From: Ectopseudomonas mendocina | GTDB taxonomy: Bacteria; Pseudomonadota; Gammaproteobacteria; Pseudomonadales; Pseudomonadaceae | DNA: 64,000 nucleotides | Direction of reading: 5' to 3' | Assembly: GCF_007049795.1 (NCBI RefSeq) | Contig: NZ_SCFY01000018.1 | Location: 53,716-117,715 of the forward strand | In this document: positions 16,819-25,213 of the stretch, in pieces | Layout: every line of letters begins with the position of its first letter | Position numbering within the stretch: position 1 is the stretch's first letter | The notes under the pieces: generated by a model | Told to the model about the DNA's origin: nothing | Database searches by the model: none | Seen by the model: the letters and a program-made list of their open reading frames with translations, nothing else | Made by a program: the position numbers and the translations under genes

Positions 16819-17609
16819 TGGCCACCTGCCTTGGCCTGGTAGGCCGGATGCCAGCGCAGCCACACGCGCTCGAGACCACGGGCGGCGACGTCGGCCAGCT
16901 TGCCGAGCACCGCGTAGAGCAGGATCGCCAGCACCACCACGTCGGTCTGCAGGAATTCACGGGCGTTCATCGCCAGGTAGCCGATGCCGCTGCTGGCGGA
17001 AATGGTCTCCGCGACGATCAGGGTCAGCCACATGAAGCCGAGGGCGAAACGCACGCCAACCAGGATCGACGGCAACGCACCGGGCAGGATCACCTGACGG
17101 AACAGCGAGAAGCCGGACAGGCCATAGCTGCGCGCCATCTCCACCAGCGCCGGGTCGACGTTACGAATACCGTGGTAGGTGTTGAGGTAGATCGGGAACA
17201 GCGTGCCGAGCGCGACCAGGAACACCTTGGCCGCCTCATCGATGCCGAACCAGAGGATTACCAGCGGGATCAGCGCCAAGTGCGGCACGTTGCGGATCAT
17301 CTGCACCGAGCTGTCGAGAAAGCGCTCGCCCCATTTCGACAGGCCGGTGATAAAGCCCAGCAGCAGGCCGATACCGCCGCCGATGGCGAAGCCGATCCCG
17401 GCGCGCTGACCGCTGATCGCCAGGTGCTGCCAGATTTCGCCGGAGGCCAGCAGCTCCCAGCCAGCGGCGAGCACGGCGCTGGGCGCCGGCAGAATGCGGC
17501 TGGACAGCCAGCCACTGGCCACAGCCAGTTGCCAGGCGGCCAGCAGCCCCAGCGGCAAGGCCCAGGGCGCAGCGCGCAGGGCCAGTTTGTGAAGAGTCGT
17601 GTTGCTCAT
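16815..17609 (-). CDS. ssuC: Alkanesulfonate ABC transporter permease SsuC
   Basis: A 264-residue inner-membrane permease with six predicted helices and the coupling loop VEMARSYGLSGFSLFRQVILPGALP (quoted region near the middle of the protein, about residues 148-170). Start 17609 (MSNTTLHK) fits family length; the in-frame ATG at 17687 would add residues with no family counterpart. It is coupled to ssuB by ATGA and separated from ssuD by 189 bases of repeats. Confidence 0.92.
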   Translation of the reverse strand: MSNTTLHKLALRAAPWALPLGLLAAWQLAVASGWLSSRILPAPSAVLAAGWELLASGEIWQHLAISGQRAGIGFAIGGGIGLLLGFITGLSKWGERFLDSSVQMIRNVPHLALIPLVILWFGIDEAAKVFLVALGTLFPIYLNTYHGIRNVDPALVEMARSYGLSGFSLFRQVILPGALPSILVGVRFALGFMWLTLIVAETISASSGIGYLAMNAREFLQTDVVVLAILLYAVLGKLADVAARGLERVWLRWHPAYQAKAGGQ

Positions 17610-17639
17610 GGTTGCCTCGAAAAATTCTGTGTCCCTGTC

Positions 17640-17795
17640 CCCGGATTGCATTCGGACTACGGACTGATAAAAGCGCCCTCTCCCCAACCCTCTCCCATGA
17701 ATGGGAGAGGGGGCTGATCGGCGCCGCTGGAACGTCCTGCGGCTCGGTTTAACTCCCCTCTCCCGCTTGCGGGAGAGGGGCTGGGGGAGAGGGGC
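17640..17795. repeat. Palindromic repeats between ssuD and ssuC
   Basis: Three units: a decayed CCCGGATTGCATTCGGACTAC palindrome (17640-17661), then CCCTCTCCC...GGGAGAGGG (17676-17711) and CCCCTCTCCCGC...GCGGGAGAGGGG with a trailing CTGGGGGAGAGGGG (17755-17795). Similar CTCCCCTCTCCC units recur at 18969 and 34940. They probably fold in the ssu messenger and may lower expression downstream of ssuD. Confidence 0.7.
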
Positions 17796-17798
17796 TTT

Positions 17799-18947
17799 TC
17801 AACTCGCCGAAGCCGCCTTCGGCAGGATGTCGCTGGAGATCATTTCGCCGAACGGGCTGACATAACCGCGACTTTCCGGACGCTGCGGCTGGGCCACATC
17901 CAGATGCGGGAACAGCAGTTCGGCGACCCGGTACGACTCCTCCAGATGCGGGTAGCCGGAGAAGATGAAGGTATCGATGCCGAGGTCGGCGTACTCCTTG
18001 ACCCGCGCCGCCACGGTCGGGCCATCGCCGACCAGCGCAGTGCCAGCGCCGCCGCGCACCAGGCCGACACCGGCCCAGAGGTTCGGCGACACTTCCAGGT
18101 TGTCGGTCTTGCCGCCATGTAGCGCAGCCATGCGCTGCTGACCAACGGAATCGAAGCGCGCCAGCGACGCCTGGGCGCGGTCGATGGTGTCCTGATCCAG
18201 GTGGCTGATTAGCCGGTCGGCGGCCGCCCAGGCTTCATCAACGGTCTCGCGCACGATCACATGCAGGCGAATGCCGAAGCGCACTTCGCGCCCCTGCGCA
18301 GCAGCCTTCTCGCGCACCTTAGCGATCTTCTCGGCCACTGCGGCCGGCGGCTCGCCCCAGGTCAGGTACAGCTCGACCTGCTCGGCGGCCAAGTCTTGCG
18401 CGGCGTCGGAGGAACCACCGAAATACAGCGGCGGACGCGGCTGCTGGATCGGCGGGTAGAGCAGCTTGGCGCCCTTCACCTGGATGTGCTTGCCGTCGTA
18501 GTCGACGGTTTCGCCTTCCAGCACACGGCGCCAGATGCGGGTGAATTCGACGGATGCCTCATAACGCTCGGCATGCGACAGGTGCAGGCCATCGCCGGCC
18601 AGCTCGTCCGGGTCGCCACCGGTCACCAGGTTGAACAGCGCACGGCCGTTCGACAGCCGATCCAGAGTCGCTGCCTGGCGCGCAGCCACGGTCGGCGAAA
18701 TGATCCCTGGACGCAGGGCGACGAGGAACTTCAGGTTCTGCGTGAGCGGGATCAGCGAGGCTGCCACCAGCCAGGAGTCCTCGCAGGAACGCCCGGTGGG
18801 AATCAGCACGCCGCCGTAACCGAGGCGGTCAGCCGCCTGGGCGACCTGCGCCAGGTAGCCGTGGTCGACGGCGCGCGCGCCCTCGGAGGTGCCCAGGTAC
18901 TTGCCATCACCATGGGTAGGCAGGAACCAGAAGATGTTGAGGCTCAT
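17799..18947 (-). CDS. ssuD: FMNH2-dependent alkanesulfonate monooxygenase SsuD
   Basis: A 382-residue luciferase-family enzyme that uses FMNH2 from SsuE and O2 to split alkanesulfonates into aldehyde and sulfite. The N-terminus (MSLNIFWFLPTHGDGKYLG) and the segments IPTGRSCEDSW and FNLVTGGDPDE are typical of SsuD, as is the length. AAGGAG about eight bases upstream fixes the start. Cytoplasmic. It is separated from ssuA by a short CTCCCCTCTCCC repeat. Confidence 0.95.
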   Translation of the reverse strand: MSLNIFWFLPTHGDGKYLGTSEGARAVDHGYLAQVAQAADRLGYGGVLIPTGRSCEDSWLVAASLIPLTQNLKFLVALRPGIISPTVAARQAATLDRLSNGRALFNLVTGGDPDELAGDGLHLSHAERYEASVEFTRIWRRVLEGETVDYDGKHIQVKGAKLLYPPIQQPRPPLYFGGSSDAAQDLAAEQVELYLTWGEPPAAVAEKIAKVREKAAAQGREVRFGIRLHVIVRETVDEAWAAADRLISHLDQDTIDRAQASLARFDSVGQQRMAALHGGKTDNLEVSPNLWAGVGLVRGGAGTALVGDGPTVAARVKEYADLGIDTFIFSGYPHLEESYRVAELLFPHLDVAQPQRPESRGYVSPFGEMISSDILPKAASAS

Positions 18948-18968
18948 GGAGTTGTCTCCTTGGATTCG

Positions 18969-19005
18969 CTCCCCTCTCCCACCGGGAGAGGGGCTGGGGT
19001 AGGGT
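18969..19005. repeat. CTCCCCTCTCCC palindrome between ssuA and ssuD
   Basis: CCCCTCTCCC and GGGAGAGGGG are separated by only ACC and then followed by CTGGGGTAGGG. It is the same family as the units at 17676-17795 and 34940-34979. It fills the 58-base gap between the two genes. Confidence 0.65.
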
Positions 19006-19971
19006 TTACTGGGCCTGCGCGACCTTGGCCGGCGGATTCCAGATCACATCCTTGATGGTCAGTTTCTTGGGGATCAGCTTCAGCTCGGTGAAGGTGTCGG
19101 CGATCTTCTGCTGCGCCTCGACCACATCCGGGGTGATGAACTGCGCGCCGTAACCCTGACGCTCAACAGCCTGACGAGTGATCTCCGGGGACAGACCGAT
19201 CAGCGGCGCGACCTGGCTGGTGGCTTCGTCGAGGTTGCCCTTGACCCACTCGCCAACGCCGCGAATTTCCTCGACCAGCGTGCCGATCACCTGCGGGTTC
19301 TTCTCGGCATAGGTGCGGGTCGCCAGGTAGAACTGGTGGTTGTCGACCAGACCGCTACCGTCACGCAGGGTGCGCGCTTGCAGTTGCTTCTCGGCGGCGG
19401 ACTGGAACGGGTCCCAGATCACCCAGGCATCGACGCTGCCACGCTCGAAGGCAGCGCGAGCATCGGCCGGCGGCAAGTAAACCGGGGTGATGTCGCCGTA
19501 TTTGAGGCCGGCGTCTTCCAGCGCACGCACCAGCAGGTAATGCACGTTGGAACCCTTGTTCAGGGCGACTTTCTTGCCCTTGAGCTCGGCTACCGATTTG
19601 ATCGACGAATCTTTCGGCACGAGGATCGCCTCGCCCGTCGGAGCCGGCGGCTCATGGGCGACGTAAAGCAGGTCGGCACCAGCCGCCTGAGCGAATACCG
19701 GCGGGGTTTCACCAGTGACGCCAAAGTCCACGGAGCCGACGTTGAGACCTTCGAGCAGCTGCGGGCCGCCCGGGAACTCCGTCCACTTGACCTCCACGCC
19801 CTGCTCGGCCAGGCGTTTTTCCAAGGTGCCCTTGGCCTTGAGCAGCACCAGAGTGCCGTACTTCTGATAGCCGATACGCAATGTCTCGGCTTGAGCTTGA
19901 GTGATGGCGCCGAAGGAAATGGCCGCGGCAAACAGGGCGACCAGGCTTCGACGCAAAGTAATGGTGCGCAT
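19006..19971 (-). CDS. ssuA: Aliphatic sulfonate-binding protein SsuA
   Basis: A 321-residue periplasmic binding protein with a clear signal peptide (MRTITLRRSLVALF...AQA, cleavage near 29). The mature start ETLRIGYQKYGTLVLLKA and the segments KGSNVHYLLVRALE and DAWVIWDPFQ are typical of SsuA. It delivers sulfonates to SsuBC. AAAGGGAG upstream supports the start. Its closest relative in the window is the binding protein at 30251, which shares the IGYQK opening and much of the length. Confidence 0.93.
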   Translation of the reverse strand: MRTITLRRSLVALFAAAISFGAITQAQAETLRIGYQKYGTLVLLKAKGTLEKRLAEQGVEVKWTEFPGGPQLLEGLNVGSVDFGVTGETPPVFAQAAGADLLYVAHEPPAPTGEAILVPKDSSIKSVAELKGKKVALNKGSNVHYLLVRALEDAGLKYGDITPVYLPPADARAAFERGSVDAWVIWDPFQSAAEKQLQARTLRDGSGLVDNHQFYLATRTYAEKNPQVIGTLVEEIRGVGEWVKGNLDEATSQVAPLIGLSPEITRQAVERQGYGAQFITPDVVEAQQKIADTFTELKLIPKKLTIKDVIWNPPAKVAQAQ

Positions 19972-20011
19972 GGCGCTCTCCCTTTGCGGTGATGTCTTGG
20001 TTGGCTACCTG

Positions 20012-20031
20012 CTTGCCCGTTGGCGGGCGAG
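20012..20031 (-). terminator. Small hairpin between ssuE and ssuA
   Basis: CTTGCCCG and CGGGCGAG pair with one mismatch around a TTGG loop, in the 103-base gap ahead of ssuA. It could be an attenuator. A nearly identical stem, CCGGCCCG-TTGG-CGGGCCGG, lies at 28253 in another sulfonate-type ABC cluster. Confidence 0.4.
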
Positions 20032-20074
20032 TAAGGCGGGGTGTTACAGGGCTTACAGTCGGGCAAAGCCCGTG

Positions 20075-20668
20075 TCAGATACTCCAGCGGGCGTTCACCA
20101 GCCGGTCGTTCAATACATTCGGATCGATCGGCCTCGGCCGTCGCGCCAGGGCTGCGCCCAGTTGTTCCAGTGCCTCGTCGAGGCGTTCGCGCAATTCGTC
20201 GTCGATCTGCGCGGGCCTGCCCCCTTCCGGGTAGGCGATCTGTTTGTCCACGGCGAACACGCCGGAGAGCATTTCCTGCGCCTTCAGCGCGGCCAGTACC
20301 GGCTTGAGCGCGTAGTCCACCGCCAGCAGGTGCGCCGGGCTTCCGCCACTGGCCAGTGGCAGAACCACCTTGTGCGCCAGAGCGCGCTCGGGCAGCAGAT
20401 CCAGCAGCACCTTCAAGGCACCGGTGAACGACGCCTTGTACACCGGCGTACCGACCACCAGGCCATCAGCGCTGGCCACCACGGCCTGCAACTGCTGCAC
20501 TGCCGGGCTGTCGAAGCGCGCATGCAGCAGATCCTCGGCGGGGAAGTCGCGCACCTTGAGCAGGCTCACTTCCACCTGCTGCGTCTCCAGGCGCTGGCGC
20601 ACGTAATCCAGCAGCACCTCGGTGCGCGAACGCGCCGCAGGGCTGCCGGAGAGCAACACAACATGCAT
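20075..20668 (-). CDS. ssuE: NAD(P)H-dependent FMN reductase SsuE
   Basis: A 197-residue flavodoxin-fold reductase that supplies FMNH2 to SsuD. The FMN phosphate loop is LLSGSPAARSRT at the N-terminus, and GTPVYKASFTGALK binds the isoalloxazine region in this family. AAGGATCGATC-ATG gives a good start. It follows lsfA after 123 bases that contain a REP-like palindrome, and it leads ssuEADCBF. Confidence 0.93.
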   Translation of the reverse strand: MHVVLLSGSPAARSRTEVLLDYVRQRLETQQVEVSLLKVRDFPAEDLLHARFDSPAVQQLQAVVASADGLVVGTPVYKASFTGALKVLLDLLPERALAHKVVLPLASGGSPAHLLAVDYALKPVLAALKAQEMLSGVFAVDKQIAYPEGGRPAQIDDELRERLDEALEQLGAALARRPRPIDPNVLNDRLVNARWSI

Positions 20669-20699
20669 GATCGATCCTTAGCGATGGTCTGAAGTAGTC

Positions 20700-20767
20700 G
20701 TCATTCCCGCGCAGGCGGGAAACCAGCCCCCGCAGTACATGGACTCCCGCCTGCGCGGGAGTGACGA
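20700..20767. repeat. Inverted REP-like repeat between lsfA and ssuE
   Basis: TCATTCCCGCGCAGGCGGGA and ACTCCCGCCTGCGCGGGAGT form two adjacent stems that are also complementary to each other. A structure here could terminate or stabilise the lsfA transcript. Confidence 0.75.
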
Positions 20768-20791
20768 GGTATAGCTTTTTTCAGCGTTTCA

Positions 20792-21430
20792 TTAGCGATT
20801 CGGCTGCGGGGTCAGGCGCAGATAGGGTTTCACCGCGCGATAGCCTTTCGGGAAGCGCTGGGCGATTTCGGCTTCATCCTTGAGCGACGGCACGATCACC
20901 ACCTCTTCACCGTCCTGCCAGTTGGCCGGCGTGGCCACCTTGTAGTTGTCGGTCAGCTGCAGCGAATCGACGACGCGCAGGATTTCGTTGAAATTGCGCC
21001 CGGTACTGGCCGGATAGGTGATGGTCAGGCGCACTTTCTTGTTCGGGTCGATGACGAACAGCGAACGCACGGTCAGGGTGTCGTTGGCGTTGGAGTGGAT
21101 CAGGTCGTAGAGGTCGGACACCTTGCGGTCGGCATCGGCGATGATCGGGAAATTGACCGCGGTGTTCTGCGTCTCGTTGATGTCGTCGATCCACTTGATG
21201 TGCGAATCCACCGGGTCGACGGACAGGGCGATGGCCTTGACGCCGCGCTTGGCGAATTCATCCTTGAGCTTGGCGGTGAAACCCAGTTCGGTGGTGCACA
21301 CCGGGGTGAAGTCAGCCGGGTGGGAGAAGAGAATGCCCCAGCTGTCGCCCAGCCACTCGTGGAAACGAATGCGGCCCTCGCTGGAATCCTGTTCGAAGTC
21401 AGGGGCGATGTCGCCCAGGCGGATGGTCAT
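20792..21430 (-). CDS. lsfA: 1-Cys peroxiredoxin LsfA
   Basis: A 212-residue Prx6-class peroxidase. The peroxidatic cysteine is C45 in HPADFTPVCTTELG, and the conserved arginine is in the later VRSLFVIDPNKKVRL region. LsfA was named as a sulfate-starvation-induced protein of P. putida and lies next to ssuE in Pseudomonas. It detoxifies peroxides in the cytoplasm, plausibly those made by uncoupled flavin monooxygenases such as SsuD. AAGGAG eight bases upstream fixes the start. It is transcribed divergently from the acetyltransferase gene. Confidence 0.93.
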   Translation of the reverse strand: MTIRLGDIAPDFEQDSSEGRIRFHEWLGDSWGILFSHPADFTPVCTTELGFTAKLKDEFAKRGVKAIALSVDPVDSHIKWIDDINETQNTAVNFPIIADADRKVSDLYDLIHSNANDTLTVRSLFVIDPNKKVRLTITYPASTGRNFNEILRVVDSLQLTDNYKVATPANWQDGEEVVIVPSLKDEAEIAQRFPKGYRAVKPYLRLTPQPNR

Positions 21431-21546
21431 GATCGTGCTCCTTGGCAGTAGCTTGCGTGGTGCTCACTATGCTCAGGAACAAAGAGAAATAAAAAGAATA
21501 AATAATGATTTATTTATAACCAAAACATCTTTAAAGAAAGACCGTC
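21431..21546. promoter_or_regulatory. Divergent promoter region, lsfA and acetyltransferase
   Basis: The segment is AT-rich from about 21477 to 21538. AAAAAGAATA occurs at 21491-21500 and is followed by AATAATGATTTATTTATAA. The same ten bases occur upstream of the 30-kb divergon and of oscA, so I read it as a shared sulfur-starvation control element. The regulator is not identified. Confidence 0.45.
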
Positions 21547-22002
21547 ATGACCTCCCCAACCTTGCACGAGATTCCCAGCGAACAGGCGCCCATGGCGCTG
21601 CTGCTGGAAGCCGATCCCAGCACCGCCCTCATCGCCGGTTATTTACAGGACGGTCATTGCGTGGTCGCCCGCCAGGGAGACGCAACCCTTGGCGTCTACG
21701 TGATCAAGGCACTGGCGGCCAACACCTGGGAACTGATGAACATCGCCGTGGCGCCCGAACACCAGGGCCAGGGCATCGGCGCCCTCCTGCTGCACCACGC
21801 CCTCGACCAGGCCCGGCAACTGGACGCGAAGCGCCTGGAACTGGGCACCGGCAGCTTCGGCCACCAACTGACGTTCTATCAGCGCGCCGGCTTTCGCGTG
21901 GTGGCGGTGGAACCGGACTACTTTCTTACCCACTACACCGAACCGCTGTTGGAGAATGGCCTGCAGCATCGGGATCGCTTGCGTCTGGCGTTGACGCTAT
22001 AG
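21547..22002 (+). CDS. GNAT-family N-acetyltransferase
   Basis: A 151-residue cytoplasmic acetyl-CoA-dependent transferase. Motif A, which binds the CoA pyrophosphate, reads VAPEHQGQGIGALLL (about residues 77-91), and motif B is GFRVVAVEPDYF. The substrate cannot be predicted. Its last codons overlap the end of chrA, transcribed towards it, by six bases. The promoter is shared with lsfA, so sulfur-linked expression is possible. Confidence 0.82.
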   Translation: MTSPTLHEIPSEQAPMALLLEADPSTALIAGYLQDGHCVVARQGDATLGVYVIKALAANTWELMNIAVAPEHQGQGIGALLLHHALDQARQLDAKRLELGTGSFGHQLTFYQRAGFRVVAVEPDYFLTHYTEPLLENGLQHRDRLRLALTL

Positions 22003-23331
22003 CGCCAAGTGCACCGTCAGGCCGACCAGCGCACAGGCCACCAACGTCTCGATCACCCCGCGTTTGAAGCCCAGCAACGCCACGCCCGCACCCAGGGTGA
22101 TCAATGCCGACACCCAATCGAACGTGCCGGCAAAACCCTCGGGCCAGAGCACGTGATAACCGAAGAACAGCGCAAGGTTGAGGATCACCCCGACCACGGC
22201 GGCGGTAATCCCGGTCAACGGCGCAGTGAACTTCAACTTTCCGTGGGTCGACTCCACCAGCGGCCCGCCGGCGAGGATGAACAGAAACGACGGCAGGAAG
22301 GTGAACCAGGTAACCAGCACCGCCGCCAGCGCACCGCTGGCGAAGGCCGAATCGCCACCGAACACTGGCTGGCCGTAAGCGCCGACGAACGCGACGAAAG
22401 CCACCACCATGATCAACGGCCCCGGCGTGGTCTCGCCCAGCGCCAGGCCATCGATCATCTGCCGGGGCGTCAGCCAGCCGTAATGCTCGATGGCGCCCTG
22501 ATACACGTAGGGCAGCACCGCATAAGCGCCACCGAAAGTGAGCAGCGCTGCCTTGGTGAAGAACCAGCTCATCTGCGTCAGCGTGCCCTGCCAGCCGAAC
22601 GCCAGGGTCAGCAGGCCCATCGGCAGCAGCCAGAGCACAGCACCGACCAACAGGATTAGCGCCAGGCGGCTGGAACGAAAATGCGTGTGCGCCAGACGCG
22701 TTTCGTCATCGATAAGCGCCGGTGCATGCGCCCCGCCCGCCTCGCCATGCCCGGCGCCGACCACGAAGTGCTGCGGCGCCAGTCGCCCACCGAGGTAACC
22801 CACCAGCGCGGCACCGAGCACGATCAGCGGGAACGGCAGCTGCAAGGCGAAAATGGCGACGAAGGCCGCCGCCGCGATGGCCCACAGCCAAGCGTTTTTC
22901 AACACCCGCCCGCCGATGCGCCAGGCCGCCTGCACCACGATGGCCGTCACCGCCGGCTTGATGCCATAGAAGATCCCGGCCACCAGCGGCACATCGCCGA
23001 ACACCAGATAAACCCAGGACAGCGCGATCAGGATCAGCAGCGAGGGCAGCACGAACAGCGCCCCGGCGATCACCCCGCCCCAGGTGCGGTGCATCAGCCA
23101 GCCGATATAGGTGGCCAACTGCTGCGCCTCCGGCCCGGGCAGCAACATGCAGTAGTTCAGCGCGTGCAGAAAACGCCGCTCGGACAGCCAGCGGCGCTTC
23201 TCCACCAACTCCTGATGCATGATCGAAATCTGCCCGGCCGGCCCGCCGAAACTGATCAACCCCAGCTTCAGCCAGAACCAGAAGGCCTGCAGCAAACTGA
23301 CCGGGGCGGGACGTTCAGAGGACTCGGACAT
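21997..23331 (-). CDS. chrA: Chromate transporter, ChrA family (two-domain)
   Basis: An inner-membrane protein of 444 residues with two CHR domains. The first begins LLQAFWFWLKLGLISFGGPAGQ and contains LPGPEAQQLATYIG; the second holds ALLTFGGAYAVLPY and LGETTPGPLIM. ChrA proteins export chromate, an analogue of sulfate that enters by sulfate importers. Start 23331 (MSESSERP) has GGAG nine bases upstream and matches family length; upstream in-frame codons up to 23595 look non-coding. Its place among sulfate-uptake genes makes functional sense. No chrB regulator is present. Confidence 0.88.
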   Translation of the reverse strand: MSESSERPAPVSLLQAFWFWLKLGLISFGGPAGQISIMHQELVEKRRWLSERRFLHALNYCMLLPGPEAQQLATYIGWLMHRTWGGVIAGALFVLPSLLILIALSWVYLVFGDVPLVAGIFYGIKPAVTAIVVQAAWRIGGRVLKNAWLWAIAAAAFVAIFALQLPFPLIVLGAALVGYLGGRLAPQHFVVGAGHGEAGGAHAPALIDDETRLAHTHFRSSRLALILLVGAVLWLLPMGLLTLAFGWQGTLTQMSWFFTKAALLTFGGAYAVLPYVYQGAIEHYGWLTPRQMIDGLALGETTPGPLIMVVAFVAFVGAYGQPVFGGDSAFASGALAAVLVTWFTFLPSFLFILAGGPLVESTHGKLKFTAPLTGITAAVVGVILNLALFFGYHVLWPEGFAGTFDWVSALITLGAGVALLGFKRGVIETLVACALVGLTVHLAL

Positions 23332-23857
23332 CGAAGGGCTCCATGGTGGAAAAAATCGACCGTCCACTATAGCCGCACAACATGACAGCAGCGCGACACC
23401 GAACGAAAAATCACCATCCCCACGCAGCCCTTGCCCCACCTGGGCTGGAAGAGTTTTCCCGCATCTTATCCACAACGCTTTCCCCAGATTTTGTGCACGA
23501 CACCCGGCGACACGCCCTGACTCTGCCGCACTGTTTAAAACCTGAGCCAAGTAATTGATTAAAAGCGATATTCCTCCTGGCGATAACGCCAGCAAAGCAT
23601 CATTGGGTAAAAAATGAACGGTCTGCCGTGGCCCGCTTGAATGCTAGGTGCGGAGGGCTTTTGCAAAGGTTATCCACAATGCTGTTAACAGAATCTGTGG
23701 GTGGCTGTGGAGAGGTCGCGGAGGCCGCGACATCTTCAGGCGAAACTAGGACGCGCAGCAACACAGGAAAAATTGCGCACAGATTTTCCGTGTGCAACGC
23801 GACATGGATATCCGCTAAATTGCTGAATCTTTCCGACAACCAATGGGGCTCCCTGTA
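23332..23857. other. Long intergenic region with two DnaA-box 9-mers
   Basis: No convincing gene lies here. Two perfect TTATCCACA sequences (DnaA-box consensus) occur in the same orientation at 23466-23474 and 23670-23678. A small CTGGCG-ATAA-CGCCAG stem is at 23577-23592. The GC content falls towards the accessory gene. It must hold the promoters of chrA and of the 23858 gene, but no clear -35/-10 pair stands out. Confidence 0.5.
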
Positions 23858-25213
23858 ATGCAGATTCTTTCCGCGTATCTTCTAGAATCTGCAGTCCTGT
23901 CCCAAGAGGAAGTCTCCAGGTCAGCCGCCCGCATTGAGCAGGCATTGAACGAATGGCTGATTGAAAAAGGCGCATCCAACCCTGCTGTTTCTTCAGGAAA
24001 ATTCATATCCAGAACAAGAGGTTCAGCGGACGGACAATTCCAGCGCAGAGACGCCGCGTCCGAGGCTGGCACGTTCAGAGAACTCTCTCTTCTCGAGCCA
24101 ACAACATCAGGACAGCAGTTCATCACTACCATTGACCTTCTCAAGCTCAAGGACAGGATTGTCGTCTATGCAACCTTGGCCGTTCAAAACATAGCCACGG
24201 TCATTGCCCAGGTATTCACAGACCCGCGCTGCCCCTTCATTGTCAAAAAGCTTCTTGGATTGCGCAGTGACTGGCACATCGGAAATTTCCCCATCCCCGG
24301 CTCCACCGCACAAATGCTCTATGGCACAGACGGCGGACAGAAGCTCAAGTCCATAATCCAGGATCCCGCCAGAACACTCCCCATTGTTGTGGTTTCCGAA
24401 ATCGAGCAAGAGCCCATTTGGGAGAACCTCGAGACTCGCCTGGCCTCTGATCTGGCAGGACTGGCCAGCGTCGTTCGCATCGACGAAGAAGCGTCCTGGC
24501 TGTTAACCGATGAACTTGGAAAGCCCAACTCCTGTTATCTCGGAGCTGTACGCCTGTACTGGCCAGGCGGAAGGGATTTCGATGGATCTGTTTCGCCCAA
24601 AAGCTCGGTATGGACTGCCAGCCACCTGTTGTCTCAGGACTCAGATGGCAAGGGCATGCAGCGATTTCGCTCGCTGTTGAGACGCAACGTAATGGGCGTC
24701 GCCTCGCTTACCGTCGAGCCACCTGCCGTCATTCGTGAGATTCAGAACCAGGCTGCGCGATCCAGGCTTCTGGAGCTGGAGCAGCGCGCCAACTCGAATT
24801 CAGACGAAATCGAATTGGCGCGTTTGTTCATCCAGGAGAACGAAGAGCTAAAGGCATCGTTGGATGAAGCCTACCGAGAGATTGCGCGCCAGGCCAGCAA
24901 AGCAGAAGCGGCCGAGTATGCGTTGAGCCGCCTCAAAGAAGACAGCGGAGCGGATGAAGCGGAAGCCGAAGATTTATCCGAGAAAATCACGCCAACCGAA
25001 GGCGAAACCCGCTACTACAAGAAGACACGGAACACCCCGTCCCATGACGTGCTCGTGAGAATCAAGGACTGCGGGCACAACGCATGGCAGGGAGCCAATA
25101 ACGCCGACAAGGCCAAAAAGGGCGTTGAACGGCTGGAAGGCACTTCCGAATGGAGCAATTTCTATCATTGCTCCAAATGCACCGGCGGCGGAGTCTGGAA
25201 AGTAATCTGGTAG
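23858..25213 (+). CDS. Unrecognised accessory protein with coiled coil and Cys/His C-terminus
   Basis: A 451-residue protein that I do not recognise. The start at 23858 (MQILSAYLLES) has GGGG ten bases upstream; an ATG at 23843 has none. No signal peptide or membrane helix is seen. Residues about 160-240 form a compact conserved-looking unit (LPIVVVS, LASDLAGLASVVRIDEEASWLLTDELG, GAVRLYWPGG). Residues about 295-360 are charged and strongly helical, probably a coiled coil. The C-terminus has C405, H407, H437, C438 and C441 (DCGHNAW ... YHCSKC) and could bind zinc. Its base composition is visibly more AT-rich than its neighbours, which suggests horizontal gain. A defence-related or nucleic-acid role is possible but only a guess. 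Confidence 0.75.
   Translation: MQILSAYLLESAVLSQEEVSRSAARIEQALNEWLIEKGASNPAVSSGKFISRTRGSADGQFQRRDAASEAGTFRELSLLEPTTSGQQFITTIDLLKLKDRIVVYATLAVQNIATVIAQVFTDPRCPFIVKKLLGLRSDWHIGNFPIPGSTAQMLYGTDGGQKLKSIIQDPARTLPIVVVSEIEQEPIWENLETRLASDLAGLASVVRIDEEASWLLTDELGKPNSCYLGAVRLYWPGGRDFDGSVSPKSSVWTASHLLSQDSDGKGMQRFRSLLRRNVMGVASLTVEPPAVIREIQNQAARSRLLELEQRANSNSDEIELARLFIQENEELKASLDEAYREIARQASKAEAAEYALSRLKEDSGADEAEAEDLSEKITPTEGETRYYKKTRNTPSHDVLVRIKDCGHNAWQGANNADKAKKGVERLEGTSEWSNFYHCSKCTGGGVWKVIW

Noticed and set aside
23600..23839. A 79-codon minus-strand frame upstream of the accessory gene
   Set aside because: No ribosome site, no recognisable motif, and it covers a DnaA-box 9-mer in a spacer.
23332..23857. 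A replication origin suggested by two DnaA boxes
   Set aside because: Only two boxes, no AT-rich unwinding repeats and no dnaA, dnaN, parAB or rpmH genes nearby; kept only as an observation.
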